Below are positions 37,060 through 44,153 of a stretch of 64,000 nt of DNA, piece by piece. The position numbers and the translations under genes are program-made. Each line of letters opens with the position of its first letter. Position 1 is the stretch's first letter. The notes under the pieces are model-generated. The model did no database searches. It had not been told where the DNA came from and saw only the letters and a program-made list of their open reading frames with translations. The DNA lies in assembly GCA_037045685.1 (NCBI GenBank), contig JBAOII010000001.1, forward strand, positions 54,505 through 118,504. The letters run 5' to 3'. This DNA is from Competibacter_A sp037045685. GTDB taxonomy: Bacteria > Pseudomonadota > Gammaproteobacteria > Competibacterales > Competibacteraceae.

Positions 37060-38526
37060 TCATTTCACCTCGTCGGTCAGACCCATGGACGCCCGATAAG
37101 CGGCGCGCTGCTTATCGCGCCCGAAGCGGTCGGTCAGGGCGTTCCAGGCTTTGGCCACGTTGTTCAGGGCTTCCTGGGGCGGGATTTCGAAGTTCAGCGC
37201 CCGCGTCAACTGCACTTCCAGCGCCTGGGTGTAGGCGAAATGGCCGGGGATGCGCAAATCCAGGGCGACGTTCGGTGAATTCAGGCTCTCCAGTTGCGCG
37301 TCCAGATACAGCTTGGCTTCTTCGGGGCTAAACAGCTTGAGCCAGCGCTCTCGATTCTTGAAATGGCTGTGGCGATAGGGATTGATGCCCGCTTGCGGCG
37401 TCACCACGGCTTCGCCGCTGACGTCCGGGCTGGATAGCCATTCGATGAAATTCCAGGCCGCTTCGATGTGCTTGGCGTTGGCGGGCACCGCCGCCTGCCA
37501 GCCGCCAAAAGCCAAAAATGGCGCGCGGCTGACGTTCGGGAAGGTGTCCCACTGTTTGGTCTTGTAGTTCCAGACCCGCTTCGAGCCCGGCAGCAGGGCC
37601 GTGCCGACCTTGCCGGGGATCAGGCTGGCCTTGGCGTCGGCGGCGTTGACGCCGGTATCGCCCCAGTCGAAGTTCATCGCCACCGAACCGCCGGCGAAGA
37701 TGTTGTGGATGTCCGCCGAGCTGAAGCCCAGCGCCCCCGGCGGCGCGACGTTGAGGCCGTTGATGTAGTCCTCCAGCGCCTTGACCCAACCGGGGTTGTT
37801 GATCTGGGCATCCATGCTGTCCGGGTCGAAAAACATGGAGCCCGGTAGATTCGGATGGTGGGTGTAAGCGGCGGCGTGGGTGAAGAAATACCAGAACTGC
37901 TCGCCGCCGCGCCGGTAGGCTTCGGCGGTGCCCCACAAGTTGGCCGTGGGCCGGTTGAAATATTCGGCGATCTGATAGTACTGCTCCCAGGTCGCTGGCG
38001 GCGCCAACGGGTAGCCGTACTTTTCCTTGAAACGCTGTTGCTCTTGCGGGCTGGCGAACAGGTCCAGCCGGTAGTACAGGATGTGCTGGTCGCCGTCGAT
38101 GGTTTGCGACAGGTAGCGGCCGCCCCAAACCATCAGGCGATCGCGGTAGACCGGCAGGATGTCGTTCCAGGCGGGGGTTTCGCGCAGCGCCGCCGGCATG
38201 TCCGCCAGATAGGGCGCGAAGTCCGGGGTCCAGAACGGCCCGTAAGTGATGACGTCGAATTTGCCTTCGCCCGCGACCAGGGCGCCGAGATAGGTCTGGT
38301 AAAGCTGGTCGACCGGAAACTCGATGATGTTGATTTTGGCGCAGGTTTGCTTTTCCCAGCCTTTGGCCGCCATCTCGATGGCGCTGGCGATAAACGGCCG
38401 GGTGCGGGTGCCGACATCCAGGGTGACGCCGCTGTAGTCCGGATCGCATTCGGCCGCCGCCGCCGTCGCGGCGAAGACCAGACCCAGCAAACCGGCCCGC
38501 ATGATGGTTGAGGATGCTGTTTTCAT
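37060..38526 (-). CDS. Family-1 extracellular solute-binding protein (CUT1 type) in a CUT2 operon
   Basis: A 488-residue secreted protein. The start MKTASSTIMRAGLLG is chosen so that the signal peptide (LLGLVFAATAAAAEC) is N-terminal. The mature part resembles large maltose/glycerol-3-phosphate-type binding proteins: GWEKQTCAKINIIEFPVDQL, KFDVITYGPFWTPDFAPYL, GDQHILYYRLDLF, WEQYYQIAEYF, AGGSVAMNFDWGD and WNFIEWLSSPDVSGEAV. Such proteins normally work with MalF/MalG-like permeases, which are absent here; instead the CUT2 ATPase gene follows one base later. It may bind an oligosaccharide or serve as an extra sensor or receptor. Its start lies ~190 bases after the porin stop. Confidence 0.87.
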   Translation of the reverse strand: MKTASSTIMRAGLLGLVFAATAAAAECDPDYSGVTLDVGTRTRPFIASAIEMAAKGWEKQTCAKINIIEFPVDQLYQTYLGALVAGEGKFDVITYGPFWTPDFAPYLADMPAALRETPAWNDILPVYRDRLMVWGGRYLSQTIDGDQHILYYRLDLFASPQEQQRFKEKYGYPLAPPATWEQYYQIAEYFNRPTANLWGTAEAYRRGGEQFWYFFTHAAAYTHHPNLPGSMFFDPDSMDAQINNPGWVKALEDYINGLNVAPPGALGFSSADIHNIFAGGSVAMNFDWGDTGVNAADAKASLIPGKVGTALLPGSKRVWNYKTKQWDTFPNVSRAPFLAFGGWQAAVPANAKHIEAAWNFIEWLSSPDVSGEAVVTPQAGINPYRHSHFKNRERWLKLFSPEEAKLYLDAQLESLNSPNVALDLRIPGHFAYTQALEVQLTRALNFEIPPQEALNNVAKAWNALTDRFGRDKQRAAYRASMGLTDEVK

Positions 38527-38670
38527 AATAGAGATCGCACCTCGACGGGGTATGGTTTTAGGAATGAAGCGGGGGAGAGTCGCCGCGCGTTCCGACATCG
38601 CGCGGGGGAACCTGTCGCCGTGTTCCGCGCAGTGATAACCAGGATCGCTGGCTTTGCGGAACTTTCGGAG

Positions 38671-38694
38671 AACGGGCGCCGCGCGGCGCCCGTT
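38671..38694. repeat. Hairpin behind the porin gene
   Basis: AACGGGCGCC and GGCGCCCGTT form a perfect 10-bp stem with a GCGC loop, 25 bases past the porin stop on the minus strand. There is no T-run. It probably slows 3' decay of the porin message or partly terminates. Confidence 0.6.
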
Positions 38695-38718
38695 GCCATC
38701 GCGCCCGAACGAGCCGGG

Positions 38719-39792
38719 CTAGAAGAAGACCCGGGTGCCGATGGATACCACGTCCTGGTCGCCGTAGAGGGGCGTGTCGGCGTCTCGACCGCTGTACTCG
38801 GCCCAAATCAGGGTCCGTTTGCTGAAGTTGTACTGGTAGCCGAGCCGCCAGTTGTCGATGGTGTCCTCGCTGTCGATGCCGGTGTCGGTCTGGCCGTAGG
38901 CGGCCCGGAGGATGTTGTTGCCGAAGGCGTACTGGCCGGTGAGATACCAGCTCTGGGCGTCGGAACCGGTGGCGAGCGGCACGCCGTTGACGCGGACCTT
39001 GCGGTCGAAGTTCACGTCGTTGAAGTCGCCCTGCTCGTAAATCAAGCCCACCAGCCATTGGTTGGTCTTGTAGCCCAGGCCGAGGCCCCAGTTTGCCAGA
39101 TCGAGATCGGCGGTCCGGCCTTGACCGAGGTTCACGTCCTGGTCGCCGTCGAGCTGGATGTAGGTCAGCCCGGCGAAGTACGGACCCTGGCTGTACTTGA
39201 CGTTGACGCTCCAGATGTCGATGTTGTCCGAGGTGTTCGGGATTCCCAGCGCCGTGCTCGCCGCGCCGTCCATGACCAGCATCGCCTCGGCGCTGAAGCC
39301 GTTGAAGATCGGCGTCTGATAATCGATGTTGTTGGGCTGGGTGGACAGGGCGCCGTTCACGTTGGTTTCCTTGGTGACCGTCCCGCCCAGGTAGGCCGAG
39401 CCGTTCAGCACCTTGGAGCTGTTCCAAATGTCGATCACGTTGAGCACTTTCCAGTACGGCGTGTCTTGGGTGCCCAGGGTCAGGGTGCCGAAGCCGCCCG
39501 TCAGGCCGGCGAATTTCTGGTTGAGGCCACTGAAATTTCCGCCCTCGGTCATGTCCACGCTGAATTCCCACATGTAGAGGGCGCTCAGGCCACCCCCCAA
39601 ATCCTCGGTGCCCTTGATCCCCAGCTTGGAGCCGTCATCGAGCACGTCCCAGTAAGGATCGGTGTCTTGGATATGGTTGTCGATGTAATCGACCGATAAC
39701 CTGGCCTCGCCGTAGAGGATCGTGTCGGCTCGGACGGCGAACGGAGCGGCCAGAGTGGCTGCAACCGCTAGGGAAATAGTAATTTTTTTCAT
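38719..39792 (-). CDS. Outer-membrane porin, trimeric general-porin type
   Basis: A 357-residue protein with signal peptide MKKITISLAVAATLAAPFAV cleaved near VRADTILYG. The mature protein shows alternating aromatic/glycine beta strands (LGIKGTEDLGGGLSALYMWE, FAGLTGGFGTLTLGTQDTPY) as in Gram-negative 16-strand porins. It ends in the outer-membrane signature residue Phe (IGTRVFF). As first gene of the sugar-uptake locus and directly behind a LacI-type operator (40008-40023), it is likely the dedicated or induced sugar entry pore. Confidence 0.9.
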   Translation of the reverse strand: MKKITISLAVAATLAAPFAVRADTILYGEARLSVDYIDNHIQDTDPYWDVLDDGSKLGIKGTEDLGGGLSALYMWEFSVDMTEGGNFSGLNQKFAGLTGGFGTLTLGTQDTPYWKVLNVIDIWNSSKVLNGSAYLGGTVTKETNVNGALSTQPNNIDYQTPIFNGFSAEAMLVMDGAASTALGIPNTSDNIDIWSVNVKYSQGPYFAGLTYIQLDGDQDVNLGQGRTADLDLANWGLGLGYKTNQWLVGLIYEQGDFNDVNFDRKVRVNGVPLATGSDAQSWYLTGQYAFGNNILRAAYGQTDTGIDSEDTIDNWRLGYQYNFSKRTLIWAEYSGRDADTPLYGDQDVVSIGTRVFF

Positions 39793-40007
39793 GGTTTAAA
39801 ATCCTCGCGGGTGAGTACCCAAATGAACAGCGGTACATATTTCATTAAAGAGCACTATTTTCATGAGTCAATAAATTTTGGGGCCGAAAGGGGTTGCCGA
39901 ACTTTTTCAAACGAAGGCTTGGCGACCGGCGCGGTTTTGTTCGGCGGTTCTCGGTAATCGTTATCACCAGAAAAATCCTTATATAAAACCAGTTTGTTGG
40001 CCAATAT

Positions 40008-40023
40008 TTGTAATCGTTTACAA
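40008..40023. promoter_or_regulatory. LacI-family operator, porin side
   Basis: TTGTAATCGTTTACAA differs by one base from the palindromic core at 16964-16979. It lies ~215 bases upstream of the porin start and ~220 upstream of the regulator start. Confidence 0.7.
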
Positions 40024-40207
40024 TTATTTTGTCAAGCGGTGGCCGTGAAAATTTTATCGGGAAGCTGTAGCGGGCAAAGTCGGGAAGACGTTTTTATTTG
40101 TCTGTTGATATTAAAGGATTTTATTTTCTAGAGTAATTTTAGCGTCCCGATGGACTCATCTAAAACAAACACTGATGTACAAATTGCTTGCTGATGTGCG
40201 AAAATAG

Positions 40208-40223
40208 TTGTAATCGTTTACTT
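40208..40223. promoter_or_regulatory. LacI-family operator, autoregulatory
   Basis: TTGTAATCGTTTACTT is a slightly degenerate copy of the same operator, 21 bases before the regulator's ATG. Binding here would block transcription or initiation of the regulator gene. With the site at 40008 it is spaced exactly 200 bases, compatible with looping by a tetramer or two dimers. Confidence 0.65.
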
Positions 40224-40244
40224 GCTCTTGAAGGAGGGGTACAG

Positions 40245-41265
40245 ATGGCGCAAATCAAGGATGTCGCAAAGCGGGCGGGCGTTTCGGTGGCGTCGGTTTC
40301 GCGCGTGTTGGCCGGCCATGCCGGGGTGAGCGAGTCGATTCGCCAGCGGGTGACGGCGGCGGTCGAGGCCTTGGATTATCGGCCCGATCTGGCGGCGCGG
40401 CGCTTGCGGTCGCGACAGACGGACACCATCGGCCTGATCGTGTCGGACATCCGCAACCCGTTCTTCACCGAAGTGAGCCGGGCGGTCGAGGACGTGGCGT
40501 ACCAGCACCGCTTGCGGGTGATTCTGTGCAACGCCGACGAAGACCCGGAGAAAGAGGCGCTGTATCTGGACCTGATGCGCGACGAGAACGTGCGCGGGGT
40601 GATTCTGTCGCCCACGCTGGCGACGCTGGCCGGCTTCCGCCCGAGCGATTACCCGTTTCCGGTGGTGCTGGTCGACCGCTGCGACCGGGATACCGCCGCC
40701 GACGCGGTGGTGCTCGACAACGTCGATGCGGCGTACCGTCTGACCGACCCACCTGATCGACAGCGGCTATCGCCGCAACGTCTTCTTCTACGGCACCACC
40801 AGCGCCACCGGCCGCCAGCGGCGGGAAGGCTACGCGGCGGCGATGGCCGCCCACGGCTTGGACGCGCAAGCCGAGGCCTTGCCGGCGACCGTGGATCGCG
40901 CCCGAACCGCCGCGCGAGAACGGCTGCGCCGCCGGCCGCTGCCCGATGCGCTGGTGGCCAGCAGCGGCCTGATCCTGCTCGGGCTGACCGAGGCGTTGCG
41001 GGAAGCGCAGCTACGCTTTCCGGATGCGGTCGCGCTGGCCGGTTTCGACGACCTGCCCTGGACCCGGCTGGTGGAGCCGGGCATCACCGTGATCGCCCAG
41101 CCGATCTACGACATCGGCCGCGCCGCCATCGAGCTGCTGTTGCAACGGATCGCCCAGCCGGAACAAGCGGTGCGCCGCATCGTGTTGCGCGGGGAACTGG
41201 TGGCGCGGGGGTCCACCGCCAGGCCAAGCGGCGCGATTGCCCCGGTGTCGGTGGCGTGTCCGTGA
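40245..41265 (+). CDS. LacI/RbsR-family transcription regulator (one frameshift as read)
   Basis: A 339-residue repressor-type protein once one extra base near 40745 is discounted. The DNA-binding head MAQIKDVAKRAGVSVASVSR then AGHAGVSESIRQRV is a complete LacI helix-turn-helix with hinge helix (DLAARRLRSRQT). The ligand domain (TIGLIVSDIRNPFFTEVSR, GVILSPTLATLAGF, ALAGFDDLPWTRLVEPG) resembles sugar-responsive members such as RbsR/FruR. AAGGAGG precedes the ATG. Operator copies beside this gene, before the porin and before fruB suggest it controls all three units; the inducer is probably a sugar or sugar phosphate. The ATG at 40245 is preferred over one 57 bases upstream. Confidence 0.9.
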
Positions 41266-41306
41266 CCGCCGCGCGATGACTTGAACCTTCACCCGGAAAT
41301 CGTCGC

Positions 41307-41720
41307 ATGCTGGACCCTTTCATGATCGCGCTCGGCCTGCAAGCCGAAGTTCCCGCACCCGGCCAAGCGCGGGTGTGGGGCACCATCCGGCCCGAGTTTC
41401 TCAACAGTTGGGGCTCGGCGCACGGCGGCTTTCTCTATTCGGTGGCCGACGCGGCTTTCGCGCTGGCTTCCAACTCGCACGGGACGCTGGCGGTCGCGCT
41501 GGCCGCGCACATCGAATACCTGCGGCCCAGCCAAGCCGGCGCGGCGGTGGAGGCGTTGACGACGGAGGTCCACCTCGGGCGCGGCACGGCGGTCTATCGG
41601 GTGGAGGTGCGCAGCGGGGCGGACCTGCTCGCGATCTTCACCGGGACGGTCTATCGGCGGCCCGGCCATCGGGCCACGCTGTCGGCCGAGAGTCCGCGAG
41701 CCGTTCTCCCGGCGGATTAG
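41307..41720 (+). CDS. PaaI-type hotdog-fold thioesterase
   Basis: A 137-residue protein with the hotdog signature SAHGGFLYSVADAAFALASN, in which His-Gly-Gly and the downstream Asp are the usual catalytic and CoA-binding positions. VALAAHIEYLRPSQAGAAVE and GTAVYRVEVRSGADLLAIFTG follow. PaaI enzymes hydrolyse phenylacetyl- or hydroxyphenylacetyl-CoA and act as salvage thioesterases. No paa catabolic genes are nearby, so the substrate may be another acyl-CoA. It lies 41 bases behind the regulator gene and may be transcribed with it. Confidence 0.85.
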   Translation: MLDPFMIALGLQAEVPAPGQARVWGTIRPEFLNSWGSAHGGFLYSVADAAFALASNSHGTLAVALAAHIEYLRPSQAGAAVEALTTEVHLGRGTAVYRVEVRSGADLLAIFTGTVYRRPGHRATLSAESPRAVLPAD

Positions 41721-41754
41721 CGCCGGCTCGACCGCCGACAGCGCAGGAGCCGGG

Positions 41755-43377
41755 TCACGCGAGGTCCGCCAACACCCGCTCGGCCGCCAGCACCCCGCGA
41801 TAGTGGGCTTCCTCGAAAACCGAGTAGCCGCTCAGGTCGGAATGGGCGAACAGCACCCGATCCCGCGCCTGTTCCAGCCGTTGGCGGGCCGCGCCCCAGA
41901 CGAAGCCGGGCCATGGGCGGACCATGGCGTGACCCCAGCGCATCAAATCGAGCCGGGTGACGATCTCGCGGATGTCGGGGTGCGGTTTGGACAGATCGCG
42001 CAGAATCCGCTCCGCCCAGGTCGCCCACGGCGTTTCCAGCAAGCGTTGCCGTTCCCGGTCCGGCGGGCCGTCGCAGAGCGCCTGATACCAGGTGAACACG
42101 GTTTGGTCCTGATGCGCCGTCCGATGTTGGTGGGTGGCGACCACGTAGCCCAGCGCGTCGCTGTCGTACAGCACGTTGTCCCAGGACAAGGGCGCGCCCC
42201 GACGCTCCTCGGGAAAGCGGCGCAGGCTGAGGTTGGCGACCAGCCAGGGCGCGTACTGAAATTCGCCGATGGCCGTCGCCAGCTCGGGCGATAGCTCCCG
42301 AAACACTTTGGGCGCCTGAAAAACCGGCGCGGCCCAAATCACCGCTTGAGCCAAGCGGCGTACCGAGCGGTTTTCCCGTGGCTGCCAAGCGTCCACCGAT
42401 ACCGCCCGATCCAGTTCCGAAAGCCGCCAAGCCAGGGCGCGGGTGACGAGGTGTGGTTCCAATCGTTCCCGCAGCCGCTCGACCAGCCAGCCGTTGCCCT
42501 CCGGCCAAGCCAGCACGTCGTCACCGTCGGCGTCGCGGGCCAGCGCGTCGCGGCTGGCGAAGTAGTGAATCCCCATCCAGGCCGAGGTCTGGTCGTGACG
42601 GCAGCCGTAATCGTCGCGGCAGGCGTAATTGACGTGCCAGTGCAGCGGTTCCGAATCCAGTCCTTGTTGCAGCAAAAAGTCCCGCATGGACAGCCGGTCC
42701 AGCGCCAGCAGCTCGGGATCGCGGGCGCTGAAATCCAGCGGGATGGCGAACGCCTTGCGGCCGTCCGCGCCGCGCCGGCCTTGAAAATCTCGCATCAAGT
42801 CCTCGAAGCGGCGGTACTGATCGAAATCCCGCTGCCGGACGCCGACCTGCGGCCACAGGCCCTCGCGCCAGACCCCTCGGGCGTACAGCCGCTCTTGTGG
42901 GGCGAAGTTGATGTAACGTTCGTCGTAGCGGGGTTCCACCGCGTCGGGATCGCCGAGCAGCACGCCGAAATCGGCCAGCAGCTCGCGCACGGAACGGGAT
43001 TCGCGGGTGGGAAAGGGCAGGTAATGCGCGCCCCAGGGATAGGCGGTGATAGCGTTTTCGCCGCTGCGGGCGTTGCCGCCGACATCCGGCTCCAGTTCTA
43101 GAACGACGAAATCGGTGAAGCCGTTTTTGAGCAATTTCCAGCCGGCGGACAATCCGGCGATGCCGCCGCCGACGATGACCACCGGGGCTTTCAGCGTCTC
43201 GGACGGCTCCGGGAAATCGGCGGTCCGCAGCCGGTGGCCGAGAGCGTCGGCCGCGCCCACGATCTCGCCTTCAGGCAGCGGCGGGCCGTCGCGAGCGCCC
43301 AGCCGCCGCCAGCCGTACCCGCCGCCGCTGACCGCGACGGCGGCGGCCAGCGACCCGAGAAACCGGCGGCGGCGCAT
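41755..43377 (-). CDS. Tat-exported FAD-dependent amine-oxidase-like oxidoreductase
   Basis: A 540-residue flavoprotein. The start MRRRRFLGSLAAAVAV is a clear twin-arginine signal, so export in folded form with bound FAD is expected. The FAD-binding motif is VVIVGGGIAGLSAGWKLL (~65-83), followed by VLELEPDVGGNA and the amine-oxidase/protoporphyrinogen-oxidase-like GAHYLPFP. A C-terminal FAD element reads VLFAHSDLSGYSVFEEAHYRG. The central part has an unusual Cys-containing stretch YACRDDYGCRHDQTSAWMGI. The substrate is unknown. The gene begins eight bases behind the HdeA-like gene, making an operon. Confidence 0.82.
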   Translation of the reverse strand: MRRRRFLGSLAAAVAVSGGGYGWRRLGARDGPPLPEGEIVGAADALGHRLRTADFPEPSETLKAPVVIVGGGIAGLSAGWKLLKNGFTDFVVLELEPDVGGNARSGENAITAYPWGAHYLPFPTRESRSVRELLADFGVLLGDPDAVEPRYDERYINFAPQERLYARGVWREGLWPQVGVRQRDFDQYRRFEDLMRDFQGRRGADGRKAFAIPLDFSARDPELLALDRLSMRDFLLQQGLDSEPLHWHVNYACRDDYGCRHDQTSAWMGIHYFASRDALARDADGDDVLAWPEGNGWLVERLRERLEPHLVTRALAWRLSELDRAVSVDAWQPRENRSVRRLAQAVIWAAPVFQAPKVFRELSPELATAIGEFQYAPWLVANLSLRRFPEERRGAPLSWDNVLYDSDALGYVVATHQHRTAHQDQTVFTWYQALCDGPPDRERQRLLETPWATWAERILRDLSKPHPDIREIVTRLDLMRWGHAMVRPWPGFVWGAARQRLEQARDRVLFAHSDLSGYSVFEEAHYRGVLAAERVLADLA

Positions 43378-43385
43378 CCGCCCGC

Positions 43386-43712
43386 CTACTCGATGCCGAC
43401 CTTCTTGGCCGCTTCCAGGACCTTGGTATCGGCGTTTTTGCCGCAGTGATCGACCAGGTCTTTGCTGAATTTTTCGAGGTTGCCCCAATCCAGTTCGGTA
43501 TCCCCGGAAACCCCGCTCAGATAGCCGTCGATCCACATCAAAACTATGCCCGCGTCATCGGCGGTGCCGGTGGACAGCTCTTTCAAAAATGCGCCGCAGG
43601 TGATCGACCCGAAATCGATATTTTGCATTTGCGCTTTCTTGGCGGCGACCGGTCCCGATACCAGCAGGCCGGTGGCAAGGCACAGGGCCGCGACAGCAAA
43701 CGAACGCTTCAT
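43386..43712 (-). CDS. HdeA/HdeB-family periplasmic protein
   Basis: A 108-residue protein from MKRSFAVAALCLATG; the upstream part of the open frame lacks any signal. The signal peptide ends near VAAKKAQ. The mature ~80 residues have the family's two cysteines (ITCGAFLKEL and VDHCGKN), which form the single disulfide of HdeA-type acid chaperones. VLMWIDGYLSG between them matches the family's conserved core. HdeA/B prevent protein aggregation at low pH in the periplasm. Co-transcription with a Tat-exported flavoprotein is unusual and hints at a shared periplasmic role. Confidence 0.78.
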   Translation of the reverse strand: MKRSFAVAALCLATGLLVSGPVAAKKAQMQNIDFGSITCGAFLKELSTGTADDAGIVLMWIDGYLSGVSGDTELDWGNLEKFSKDLVDHCGKNADTKVLEAAKKVGIE

Positions 43713-44153
43713 GGAATTTCCTCGTGTGATGGCATGTGTGGTGGGTGGGTTATGCCGGGCAAGACAGATCGTGGATATCATCGCATACAGCCTAGCCAGT
43801 GGTGGCATCAAACGCCGTGATATGTTCGGTCTGACCAAACAAATATATCATGAAAAAAGCATATATATCATTTAAGTCATATCAAGTGTTGATTAAGGGT
43901 TGAAGAGGTATGCATGGATTTTCCGGGATACCTCAACGGGTCATTCCGGCTCGGTAACCGCGTTGATCGCATGCGTTCATTTTTTAAATAATATTTTATA
44001 TTTCAAATCATTATTTAATTAACGCCAGATACCTCCAAAGAAGTATCGCCACCGAGTTGGAAAGTCAAAACGAAGATTAACCTTGATTGTAGTCAAGGTA
44101 TTTGTCTCCAGCCCAAGTAATATTGCGACCGCAGCATTTTCGCGAGGTCCGCA
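43713..44153. other. Regulatory region upstream of the nar cluster
   Basis: No gene is visible. The middle part (~43980-44020) is very AT-rich. It contains an FNR-type site with a matching -10 element (listed separately). A heptamer TACCTCT (complement at ~43904-43910) fits the NarL/NarP consensus, and related TACCTC copies lie at ~43930 and ~44030. Confidence 0.6.
44083..44096 (+). promoter_or_regulatory. FNR/ANR box of the nar promoter
   Basis: TTGATTGTAGTCAA matches TTGAT-N4-ATCAA at 9 of 10 positions. A -10-like TAATAT lies at 44118-44123, so a start near 44131 would place the box at about -41.5, the classic class-II FNR position. This predicts oxygen-controlled expression of narK and probably the whole nar cluster. 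Confidence 0.75.

Larger units (their letters stand above)
39793..40244. other. Divergent regulatory region, porin versus LacI-type regulator
   Basis: No gene lies in these 452 bases. The region is AT-rich for this window and holds two operator-like palindromes (listed separately) with room for promoters in both directions. The ribosome-binding site of the regulator gene is AAGGAGGGG at 40231-40239. Confidence 0.7.
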
